64,000 bases of DNA. It comes from Epithemia pelagica (Eukaryota; Bacillariophyta; Bacillariophyceae; Surirellales; Surirellaceae). Position numbers and translations under genes: made by a program. The stretch covers positions 3,162,001-3,226,000 of the forward strand of contig OX337240.1 in NCBI GenBank assembly GCA_946965045.2, in the 5' to 3' direction. The notes under the pieces are model-generated. The model made no database searches and was not told the DNA's origin. It worked only from the letters and a program-made list of their open reading frames with translations. Shown in pieces: positions 50,640 to 60,227 of the stretch (positions are counted from its first letter, which is position 1; each line of letters opens with the position of its first letter).

Positions 50640-53600
50640 CCTGGAGGGTCTTGGTCGATAGGGATGGAGGAGTGAGGGATATGGGTGTACCAACTTGATG
50701 TCTCGGTCCTTCCAGTCAAGAATCAGTAGCAAATACAACAATCCAATAGGGTCTTGGTCGATAGAGATAGAAGATAGAAGTATGGGGGCGCAACAACTTG
50801 GTGTCTCGGCCCTTCAACAGAACCACCAATCAAGATATAGCAATCCAATGGAGTCTTCTTGGTCGATGTAGATGAAGGAGGGATGGAGAGGGGTGCACCA
50901 ACTTGGTGTCTCGGCCCTTGTTCCAATAGGGAAGGAGTAGCAACACAGCAATCCAACAAGGTCTTGGTCGATGGTGATGGAGGAGTGAAAATCGGGTGCA
51001 CCAACTTGGTGTCTTGATCCTTGTTCCAATCGAGAAGGAGTGGCAACACAGCAATCCAACAGGGTCAAGGTCGATGGAGATGGAGGGGTGAAGGAAATGG
51101 GTGCACCAACTTGGTGTCTCGGCCCTTATTCCAATCAGGAAGGAGTAGCAACACAGCAATCCAACAGGGTCAAGGTCGATGGAGATGGAGGGGTGAAGGA
51201 AATGGGTGCACCAACTTGGTGTCTCGGCCCTTGCTCCAATCGGGAAGGAGTAGCAACACGGCAATCCAACACGGTCTTGGTCGATGGAGATGGAGGGGTG
51301 AAGGAAATGGGTGCACCAACTTGGTGTCTCAGCCCTTGTTCCAATTGAGAAGGAGTAGCAACACAGCAATCCAACGGGGTCTTGGTCGATGGAAATGGAG
51401 GGGTGAAGGAAATGGGTGCACCAACTTGGTGTCTCAGCCCTTGTTCTAATCAAGAAGGAGTAGCAACACAGCAATCCAACGGGGTCTTGGTCGATGGAAA
51501 TGGAGGGGTGAAGGAAATGGGTGCACCAACTTGGTGTCTCGGCCCTTATTCCAATCAGGAAGGAGTAGCAACACAGCAATCCAACAGGGTCAAGGTCGAT
51601 GGAGATGGAGGGGTGAAGGAAATGGGTGCACCAACTTGGTGTCTCAGCCCTTGTTCCAATCGGGAAGGAGTAGCAACACAGCAATCCAACAGGGTCTTGG
51701 TTCATGGAAATGGAGGGGTGAGGGAAATGGGTGCACCAACTTGGTGTCTCGGCCCTTGTTCCAATTGAGAAGGAGTAGCAACACAGCAATCCAACAGGGT
51801 CTTGGTCGATGGAGATGGAGGGGTGAAGGAAGAGGGTGCACCAACTTGGTGTCTCAGCCCTTGTTCCAATCGGGAATGAGTAGCAACACAGCAATCCAAC
51901 AGGGTCTTGGTTGATGGAAATGGAGGGGTGAAGGAAATGGGTGCACCAACTTGGTGTCTCGGCCCTTGTTCCAATCGAAAAGGAGTAGCAACACAGCAAT
52001 CCAACAGGGTTTTAATCGATGGAAATGGAGGGGTGAAGGAAATGGGTGCACCAACTTGGTGTCTCGGCCCTTGCTCCAATTGAGAAGGGGTAGCAACACA
52101 GCAATCCAACAGGGTCTTGGTCGATGGAGATGGAGGGGTGAAGGAAGAGGGTGCACCAACTTGGTGTCTCAGCCCTTGTTCCAATCGGGAAGGAGTAGCA
52201 ACACAGCAATCCAACAGGGTCTTGGTTCATGGAAATGGAGGGGTGAGGGAAATGGGTGCACCAACTTGGTGTCTCGGCCCTTGTTCCAATTGAGAAGGAG
52301 TAGCAACACAGCAATCCAACAGGGTCAAGGTCGATGGAGATGGAGGGGTGAAGGAAATGGGTGCACCAACTTGGTGTCTCGGCCCTTATTCCAATCAGGA
52401 AGGAGTAGCAACACAGCAATCCAACAGGGTCAAGGTCGATGGAGATGGAGGGGTGAAGGAAATGGGTGCACCAACTTGGTGTCTCGGCCCTTGCTCCAAT
52501 CGGGAAGGAGTAGCAACACAGCAATCCAACAGGGTCAAGGTCGATGGAGATGGAGGGGTGAAGGAAATGGGTGCACCAACTTGGTGTCTCGGCCCTTGCT
52601 CCAATCGGGAAGGAGTAGCAACACGGCAATCCAACACGGTCTTGGTCGATGGAGATGGAGGGGTGAAGGAAATGGGTGCACCAACTTGGTGTCTCAGCCC
52701 TTGTTCCAATTGAGAAGGAGTAGCAACACAGCAATCCAACGGGGTCTTGGTCGATGGAAATGGAGGGGTGAAGGAAATGGGTGCACCAACTTGGTGTCTC
52801 AGCCCTTGTTCTAATCAAGAAGGAGTAGCAACACAGCAATCCAACGGGGTCTTGGTCGATGGAAATGGAGGGGTGAAGGAAATGGGTGCACCAACTTGGT
52901 GTCTCGGCCCTTATTCCAATCAGGAAGGAGTAGCAACACAGCAATCCAACAGGGTCAAGGTCGATGGAGATGGAGGGGTGAAGGAAATGGGTGCACCAAC
53001 TTGGTGTCTCAGCCCTTGTTCCAATCGGGAAGGAGTAGCAACACAGCAATCCAACAGGGTCTTGGTTCATGGAAATGGAGGGGTGAGGGAAATGGGTGCA
53101 CCAACTTGGTGTCTCGGCCCTTGTTCCAATTGAGAAGGAGTAGCAACACAGCAATCCAACAGGGTTTTAATCGATGGAAATGGAGGGGTGAAGGAAATGG
53201 GTGCACCAACTTGGTGTCTCGGCCCTTGTTCCAATTGAGAAGGGGTAGCAACACAGCAATCCAACAGGGTTTTAATCGATGGAAATGGAGGGGTGAAGGA
53301 AATGGGTGCACCAACTTGGTGTCTCGGCCCTTATTCCAATCAGGAAGGAGTAGCAACACAGCAATCCAACAGGGTCAAGGTCGATGGAGATGGAGGGGTG
53401 AAGGAAATGGGTGCACCAACTTGGTGTCTCAGCCCTTGTTCCAATCGGGAAGGAGTAGCAACACAGCAATCCAACAGGGTCTTGGTTCATGGAAATGGAG
53501 GGGTGAGGGAAATGGGTGCACCAACTTGGTGTCTCGGCCCTTGTTCCAATTGAGAAGGAGTAGCAACACAGCAATCCAACAGGGTCTTGGTCGATGGAGA

Positions 53601-54240
53601 TGGAGGGGTGAAGGAAGAGGGTGCACCAACTTGGTGTCTCAGCCCTTGTTCCAATCGGGAATGAGTAGCAACACAGCAATCCAACAGGGTCTTGGTTGAT
53701 GGAAATGGAGGGGTGAAGGAAATGGGTGCACCAACTTGGTGTCTCGGCCCTTGTTCCAATCGAGAAGGAGTAGCAACACAGCAATCCAACAGGGTTTTAA
53801 TCGATGGAAATGGAGGGGTGAAGGAAATGGGTGCACCAACTTGGTGTCTCGGCTCTTGTTCCAATTGAGAAGGGGTAGCAACACAGCAATCCAACAGGGT
53901 CTTGGTCGATGGAGATGGAGGGGTGAAGGAAGAGGGTGCACCAACTTGGTGTCTTTTGCCCTTTGTTCAATAGAATCCTCACCAATCCGACCGTTCAGAT
54001 CGTTGAAAATGGTCTTCTGGGATAATAGGAGGGAAGAAGCAGCGGCAATCCAGCAATCCAACCAGTTTTGGTCGATGGAAATTGATGGGAGAATGAAATG
54101 GGTGCACCAACTTGGTGTCTTCGCCCTTTTTCAAACAGAACCACCAATCCAGTCGTTCAAAGCGTTGAAAATTGTCTTGTGGGATGATAGGAGGGAAGAA
54201 ATAGTTGCCAAACAGCAATCACATGGTTGGGTTTTCATGG
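50640..54240. repeat. 105-bp satellite array
   Basis: The marker GTGTCTC/GTGTCTT falls at 51,009, 51,114 and then every 105 bases to 53,949 (28 exact steps). Diverged units extend to about 50,640 on the left and 54,240 on the right. Each unit has the near-palindrome CACCAACTTGGTG beside GGTGCACC. A block of 13 units (1365 bp) is duplicated: 51,382-51,768 matches 52,747-53,133. Because 105 is a multiple of three and the unit lacks stops in several frames, long frames of up to 389 codons appear on both strands; they are treated as artefacts. Confidence 0.93.
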
Positions 54241-54955
54241 AAACAGAAGAAAATGATTAGTGGGCATATAGGAAAACGACAAAACGAACTCTCACTGTTG
54301 TCTTGTCGACTTGGCTTACCTAGCACCTTTCCAATTTGAAAAAGGAAATGATTCTCTTTGTGTTCGCCTGTTTGTTGTAGCTGTTGTTGTTGTTGTTGCT
54401 GTTGTGTTGTTGTTGTTGTTGTTGTTGCTGCTGCTGTGTGTTTTTTGGGGCGTTGGGGGTTGGTGTGAGTTGGATGAGGCACTCTATGACACTATCGTCA
54501 AAAAGTGATCACAAAAGTGGGAGAGTATATCTTTTGTGTGGTTGTTGTGTGAGAAAAATCTAATTTTCAGCGTTCTTCTGTGATTTTGTGTCCATTGTTC
54601 TTCGTATGTCACTGTGACGTGATTTGGTGGTGGAGGAGAAATTTGTGGGTCGCTTTTGGAGTTTACGTGCGACTGGAATACTAGGTGATATATGTGTAGC
54701 TAGTAGTTAGGTATCTAGGCAAAGGTTAGGCTCTGTGCACGCGTTTCCACATACAATAAACATGCTCACGCGGGTGTCAACACGTTTCACGCGTTGTCTA
54801 CACGTTTCACGCGCATTCACGCGCAATCTGGAGCGCCACGCGCTTCGTACGCGCCAAATGCGCGTGATCCGTGTTCTGGGGGTGCTGCACGCGCCTATTG
54901 GGCGTGTGTCACGCGCCTGTTGGTGGAATTCCAGTCACTTATCTTCAAAAAACCT
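54241..54955. other. Right subterminal region of the giant element
   Basis: Holds a GTT/GCT microsatellite (about 54,374-54,440) and, from 54,738 to 54,925, at least eight CACGCG- or GCGCGT-type words (CACGCGCC at 54,890 and 54,911, for example), matching the left end. Such subterminal words are typical transposase binding sites of CMC-type elements. No gene was seen. Confidence 0.6.
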
Positions 54956-54966
54956 CCTTAGACGCG

Positions 54967-55277
54967 GGGAGTCAGGAATAATGGTAGCTTCCTCGTCTTG
55001 CTCGTAGTCCTCAGCAAAGTACTGGTCAGGTGAGTATTGGGAGGTAGTTGCACGAAGTCCTGGTCCAGCTTGAGGTCCTGGAATAGGAGAGGGTTGATGA
55101 CCCTAGCCTTAGCCAGGCTGGCCCTGTTGTTGGGTTGGGTAGCTTTGTCCTCTAACTCTTGTTTGTTGGTGTAGCTCAATCTGTACTCAATGTAGATGGG
55201 TAAGTATGATCTCCAATGCGACTGCAGGGCAATGAGCGATGAGACTGTTAATCTGATAAACTTCTCTCGATTCAACA
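54967..55277 (-). repeat. Shared copia LTR, main piece right of the giant insertion
   Basis: On the minus strand this begins TGTTGAATCGAG at 55,277. The part 54,967-55,105 is repeated at 59,582-59,720. It is the 5' LTR of copy 1 and the 3' LTR of copy 2. A minus-strand open frame across it (ending PLFLTPR) is not treated as a gene. Confidence 0.7.
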
Positions 55278-55985
55278 GGGGTTAGACAGATAGGTAGGAT
55301 AGGTAAAAGGCTCGCTGAGCCGACAATCGAATCACCAACCGATACAACAATCCTCCACGGGTCAGAGAAGAGTTGCAAGTCGAAGTCCGCCGTGGGTGGG
55401 GGCAGTCGGTCCACTGATAAGAGGTTAGTCTTAAGATGAGTTTTAAATGGTGATATTAATGATTGTGAGACGATTACTAACTAAGGTGGTTGATGGTGCC
55501 GAAGTCCTGGCTCTTGTATACGGCCATGGATCTGGTGTGATAGGTCCTCACTGGTTGGAGTAGACCGGCATTGGTGTATATTGAATGTATAGGGTGATGG
55601 ATAACATGTATGGGATGCAACAGCTCTTGCTTTGTCGTGGTTTAAGTCTTGTGCTGGGCGCGTTGCTGTTTGCATTCTTGGATTTGTGGGAACAGAGATA
55701 TGGTCTCGCGTGATCGTGATTCGTGCTTTGATAACATAGACCGTTAGGTCGAATCGTGGATGTGCGTACTCGGATAGTCAAGGCGCGCATTCGATGGTTT
55801 TGGGCGCGCACGTGTTGGGCCATAGTTAATATCCAGGCGGTCGCCGATAACACGTGCAATGCGAGCATGCCATGGCCAAATTTATAGTTTCGCGAGCATG
55901 CCGACATTCCTTCCTCACTTTTAGGAAAATGTCATCGGATGTCATAAAATACTAGCATCATTCGATGAGTTGTAGGTTTCGCCAC

Positions 55986-57380
55986 CTAGTTTTCGGTGAG
56001 AATCCTAACACTCCCCACAATTTGTCGAATGAGGATTGTTATTTTCCTTGTCATGCTTCTGAACGTTTCCTCCCCAGAAGAATATGATCTTGAACATGGT
56101 CCATACTTTCGAGAATTTCCAATGCTTGTTGAGAATGTCTCCTGGATGTTCTCATAGTCATCATTCTTGAGTTGGTAGGTCTTGTCGATGCCCTTTGAGC
56201 TATGCTCCCCAGGTGCCTTCTTCATCCAAACATTGGGATCTGCTTTAGTTGGTGACAAATCCATATCAATTGGGGTGTCAAAGAAACAGTCACGCCGACA
56301 TGCTCCTGAAGATTTTAATCCCTTGGAGGCCTTGTGCGTAATCAAGATGTGACCTGATTCCTTGAGTTCTTGTCTTGCAACTATCAAGATCTTCTCTCCA
56401 GATAAAGCTTCCAGGTCGTGCGCATTTCCAACTTTTGCTCCCCATATATCCACATCATTGAGAATCCCAAGACAGGTGGTTGTATGGAAGTTGTGAATGG
56501 AAGTAGTACACAAAAAGATTACCTCAACCAGTTCTTTGGTAAAAGCCTCGTCTGTGATGAGAAGTGCTGGGCAACTATCATCATGGTTTACAAGATGGAT
56601 TCGAATCTTGTTCTTCTGATACTCTTCTGGTGATGCATTTATCATTTCCCTTCTTTTGAACTGAGCTTGAACGCAATCCTTGATTTTTGTGAGGGATTGG
56701 ATCTGTGAAACCTGAAAGAGCTCAACTTCGGTAGTGTCGTGCCACTTTCTTTTACCATGTTGCTTGTCTAACAAAACAACTAATTCTTCATTTGTCTTTG
56801 AAACTTGATAACCAAACTTGTACTTGATGGAACGACAGACTTGCTTGATTCTTGACTGCTGTTTGGCAGCTTGAACAAGGCATTTACTGGTCTTGACAAA
56901 ATGCTTGAGATGTTTCCATCCAAGTTCATTCAATAGATCATGTTTCTTGGCATAGGCATCATTTACCACGAGTGACGGAGGCTCATAGATCATCGCCCCA
57001 GTCTCCCAATCAACAAGTATATTACAGTGACTTCTTTTGTAGTCAGGATTGTTGCTAATACTTGACGGTTCTTGATCTGCAACAACGTCTCTGAACTGGA
57101 AAACGTCATCTTCAGTTGCCTGTGCTTGGTTGTCCTGTTTGATGTATTCCATATGTTGACGGTATGAAATTATCTTGTCAATGTCGGAAATGGATTTGCA
57201 GAAAGTGTACTTGATATAGTCTTTTTGCTTGAGAGCATCTTGTTCTAAATCAACGATGCATCTGATAAGACATGGTTGTGGTTGCTCCCCATTATATGGT
57301 TGTCGTTGCTCCCCATTTTCCTCTGGATCATAAACAAGGAAAGGTTGTCCAATAGTGTTATCACATTTGATCATAGGCAT
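55986..57380 (-). pseudogene. Copia reverse-transcriptase-like frame, copy 2 (464 residues)
   Basis: Open throughout. NDVDIWGAKVGNAHDLEALSGEKILIVA, HKASKGLKSSGAC and LSPTKADPNVWMKK recall the copia RT blocks, but the YVDD box and RNase H are missing and the last 80 residues are unrelated read-through. Non-functional as an RT. Confidence 0.65.
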
Positions 57381-57434
57381 TTGCGTGGATGAATCTTCAC
57401 CTTTGCTACAAATGAAAATGGGTTTATTTGGAAG

Positions 57435-59066
57435 CTACTCCTCTCCTGAAGAGGTATCCACACAAAGGTTGCTGGGTGGCGTGGGTGCATCATGAAGAAT
57501 GGCAGAGTAACAAAGGGTTTGAGTGTCCAGAGACAAAGTATCACCAATAGAAGGGGCAAAAACAAGCCAGTAGCCAAGTGTCGTGACAAAAGAGGGAGGG
57601 TAGGGACGGTAGGGACGGTAGGGACGGTGGGAGAGGGCATATGATTCGGTAAAGTAGGGGGCCTTGTCCCAGATAAGGAAGAAAAGTGGGTGGGTAATGC
57701 CGGGTGGGCGACCATTGAGGATCTCAAGAGGGATATGGCCCGAAACGGTCACGGCATATGTTGTCCTCTTAACGGTCTGGTAACGGTTCTCAGCCATGTT
57801 CTGATCTTGGAGGTATGGTTTGGAACAGTATTCTCCAAGCAGGGGTGTGAAGAAGGAAGGCGTATCAGGTCCATGATCGTAAGGTAAATCCAAGAGAAGG
57901 TTGAGGTTACAGACAACACGATTGGTATACTTCCCAAAAGCATCATGCGGATTGTTGCCATCATTTTCAACAGTCCTTGAAGAAGGTGCCGTATCTTGCA
58001 TGGGATCAAGATACCAATGATTATAGCCAGTCAATTGATTGTCACCGGAGAAAGTAGACATGCGAGAGAGCAGATGTCGAGATATCTCAACTTTCTGTTT
58101 ACAGTTGTTGTTCTCGAGACAATCATTAGGGATGGATGTTGCCTTGATATTGGACACCAAATTAGCAAGATCAGATGTTGGATGATTGACATCAATATTG
58201 GTCACAACTTGTGGAACCAACCGGGTAATCAGATCAAAGAAATTATCTTGATGGTCTTGGGAATCATCTTGAATCATGTCGTCAATCCATGCACGACCAG
58301 GGTCGGGATCAGGTTCCGGCTCAATGTCAAGAGTATGCGTCTGTTCCATGCATGCAGTTGTTGATGACAGATTCTGGGTAGACTTGTTGTACGCAATGAT
58401 TACTTGACGACTATTGTCGTTGAGTTTACTCCACAGATCTCTTGGAAGACTGATCTTTGGACGAAGCGAAGATGATTTCTTGGTCTTCACGTTAGTTCTC
58501 TTAATCATGCGGTGTTTTTCTTTGGGTGATAGATCTTTGATATCAAAATCTTGATCATATTGAAAGTCGCATTGCTTGGTATGCTTAAGTCGGTTAGACT
58601 TTGGTGCTCGAGTTGCTTGGTCATGATCATATGCGGCATCAAGGAGAAGACGGAAATATGATTGATAACAAAGTGTCTTTGCACCAGACAAGATGTTGAC
58701 TTGTCGTAAATCAGGTACCTTTTCAACGGCTTTCATCAGGAAGGTCATCCTAGTGGAGTGGCCAGGAATGTGATCAAACATTGATCCCAGATTGTCGAGA
58801 AGATGGAATTGGTGTTGAAAGTGGAGAAGAAACTGATAGGTTGTGCCGTGCCATGAATCATCGAGACAAAGATTGGAGATGTAGTTGTTAAGACGTAGCA
58901 CCTCTCTTTTTGCTAAACAAAATGACGAAATGCAACCTTGGTTCAGACGGAGCTTGGTGAAGTCTGCATTGATTCTCCAATGATCATAATTGGCCTTGGT
59001 GAGGTTCAACCAGGTAGAGCGAGGTAAATCAGACTGCTGCAGGGTTGAGTTTGTTCTCGTGACCAA
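57435..59066 (-). pseudogene. Copia gag/integrase-tail fusion frame, copy 2 (543 residues)
   Basis: Gag-like first third and integrase-tail-like last third (QDQNMAENRYQTVKRT, ILNGRPPG). No zinc knuckle, protease DSG or integrase D-D-E core is visible. It stayed open in both copies, so duplication is recent or the frame is tolerated. Confidence 0.6.
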
Positions 59067-59365
59067 TGTGCTAGGATCTTCAGTTGATGCCTTGTAAATG
59101 TCTTCAGATCCATCGTCTTGTTCCCATACTTGTATTGTCCAAGGTCCTTGATATTCTTTTCTGGATTGACTGCAAGATAGTCGATGACATTCAGAATGTG
59201 TTCGAAACCACTATGTTTTATCCATTGATGAAGGGCTTGAGCTCGTTCTTCATCACATTCAAATAGATGCTGGGTGATATGATTGAACACTTGTGTATCT
59301 GATATGTCAGGCGGTACTGAGTCGTCAGAAGGAAGAGAAGGTGTCTTGGGGTATGTTGGATCCAT
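59006..59365 (-). pseudogene. Copia gag N-terminus, copy 2 (119 residues)
   Basis: Identical in layout to copy 1; overlaps the next frame by 61 bases in a different register. Confidence 0.6.
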
Positions 59366-59557
59366 GGTAGTATATGGTTGGTTCGTTGTTTATTTAATGT
59401 GTGGTGTGATCTGAACCCAGATGTACCACGTGTGTGCCACGTATATCAGTACCCGGATGTGTGTTGTGCTGGGAACCCGGATGTGTGGAACTCGGTTTTG
59501 TCTCTGGTTTGTTGTGGAAACTACTTAAAGATACTTATCCTTGGTCACTTTCGGACT

Positions 59558-59720
59558 TGTTGCGGTGATCGAGTTGAACCGGGGAGTCAGGAATAATGGT
59601 AGCTTCCTCGTCTTGCTCGTAGTCCTCAGCAAAGTACTGGTCAGGTGAGTATTGGGAGGTAGTTGCACGAAGTCCTGGTCCAGCTTGAGGTCCTGGAATA
59701 GGAGAGGGTTGATGACCCTA
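59558..59720 (-). repeat. Partial 5' LTR of copia copy 2
   Basis: 162 of about 335 bp remain, including the uninterrupted GTTGAACCGGGGAGTC site that serves as the empty site for the giant element. The rest was displaced by the element whose tip begins at CCCTAA, 59,716. The intact LTR reads GACCCTAGCC there. Confidence 0.75.
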
Positions 59721-59882
59721 ATAGTTTTGCTAGGAATTGACCTTTTTCCGGTGCGCACTAAGTTCACTCTGTAGAATCACATGCGCGACCGGAAAAAGGT
59801 CGATTTCAAATCACTGTATTGCTGCGTGCTATATTTAGTGCGACCGGAAAAAGGTCGATTTCGACCGGAAAAAGGTCGATTT

Positions 59883-60190
59883 CAGAACCTACATTAACTC
59901 TCCATAGTAAACCATATTCCTTCTTGTCGCTCAAAGATTTTGAGGTGAATGATCTCTGGTGTTAGGGCCTTTTCAGTTTTTGAGGTGAATGACCCTCTTT
60001 AGGGCCTCTTTTTTGGCTGCAAAGGGTCATACGTTTCAGAACCTACATTAACTCTCCATAGTAAACCATATTCCTTCTTGTCGCTCAAAGATTTTGAGGT
60101 GAATGATCTCTGGTGTTAGGGCCTTTTCAGTTTTTGAGGTGAATGACCCTCTTTAGGGCCTCTTTTTTGGCTGCAAAGGGTCATACGTCC
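59883..60190. repeat. 154-bp tandem duplication in the E12 leader
   Basis: 59,883-60,036 is repeated at 60,037-60,190 with at most a base or two changed. Each copy ends with GGCTGCAAAGGGTCATACG, the family's pre-ORF motif. The second copy runs to within about 40 bases of the ATG. Confidence 0.85.
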
Positions 60191-60227
60191 CAAACCTATT
60201 TTGACCATAGGAACGACAACAGCCACC

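Larger units (their letters stand above)
31774..54964. mobile_element. Giant DNA transposon carrying genes and two satellite arrays (about 23.2 kb)
   Basis: Tips are CGTCTAAGG (31,774-31,782) and CCTTAGACG (54,956-54,964), flanked by CG at 31,772 and 54,965. Removing the element and one CG gives GTTGAACCGGGGAGTC, exactly the sequence at 59,573-59,588 in the second copia copy. The insertion boundaries are therefore shown by an empty site. Both ends are rich in CACGCGCC-like words. Inside are a Plavaka-like transposase, five other genes and 170-bp and 105-bp tandem arrays. Confidence 0.88.
55298..59557 (-). mobile_element. Ty1/copia-type retroelement interior, copy 2 (defective)
   Basis: Same layout as copy 1 but with the 34 bases that copy 1 lost and one more PYR repeat. 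Internal deletion of the protease and integrase core, so non-autonomous. The interval 55,278-55,297 before it lacks an obvious purine tract. Confidence 0.75.

Noticed and set aside
50814-53784. Long open frames on both strands (up to 389 codons), Cys/Trp-rich or Asn/Thr-rich repeats
   Set aside because: The unit is 105 bp, a multiple of three, and has no stop in several frames, so open frames arise automatically and show mirrored translations on both strands.
40603-54240. Tandem arrays as CRISPR or other repeat-spacer arrays
   Set aside because: Units are contiguous with no unique spacers, and the genome is eukaryotic.
54311-54508. Val/Leu-rich frame that looks like a membrane segment
   Set aside because: Translation of a GTT/GCT microsatellite.
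54958-55275. 105-codon minus frame (and its partial copy at 59,525-59,767) as a host gene exon
   Set aside because: Both lie in the copia LTR defined by TG...CA ends and by position between interiors. Better explained as LTR sequence that happens to be open.
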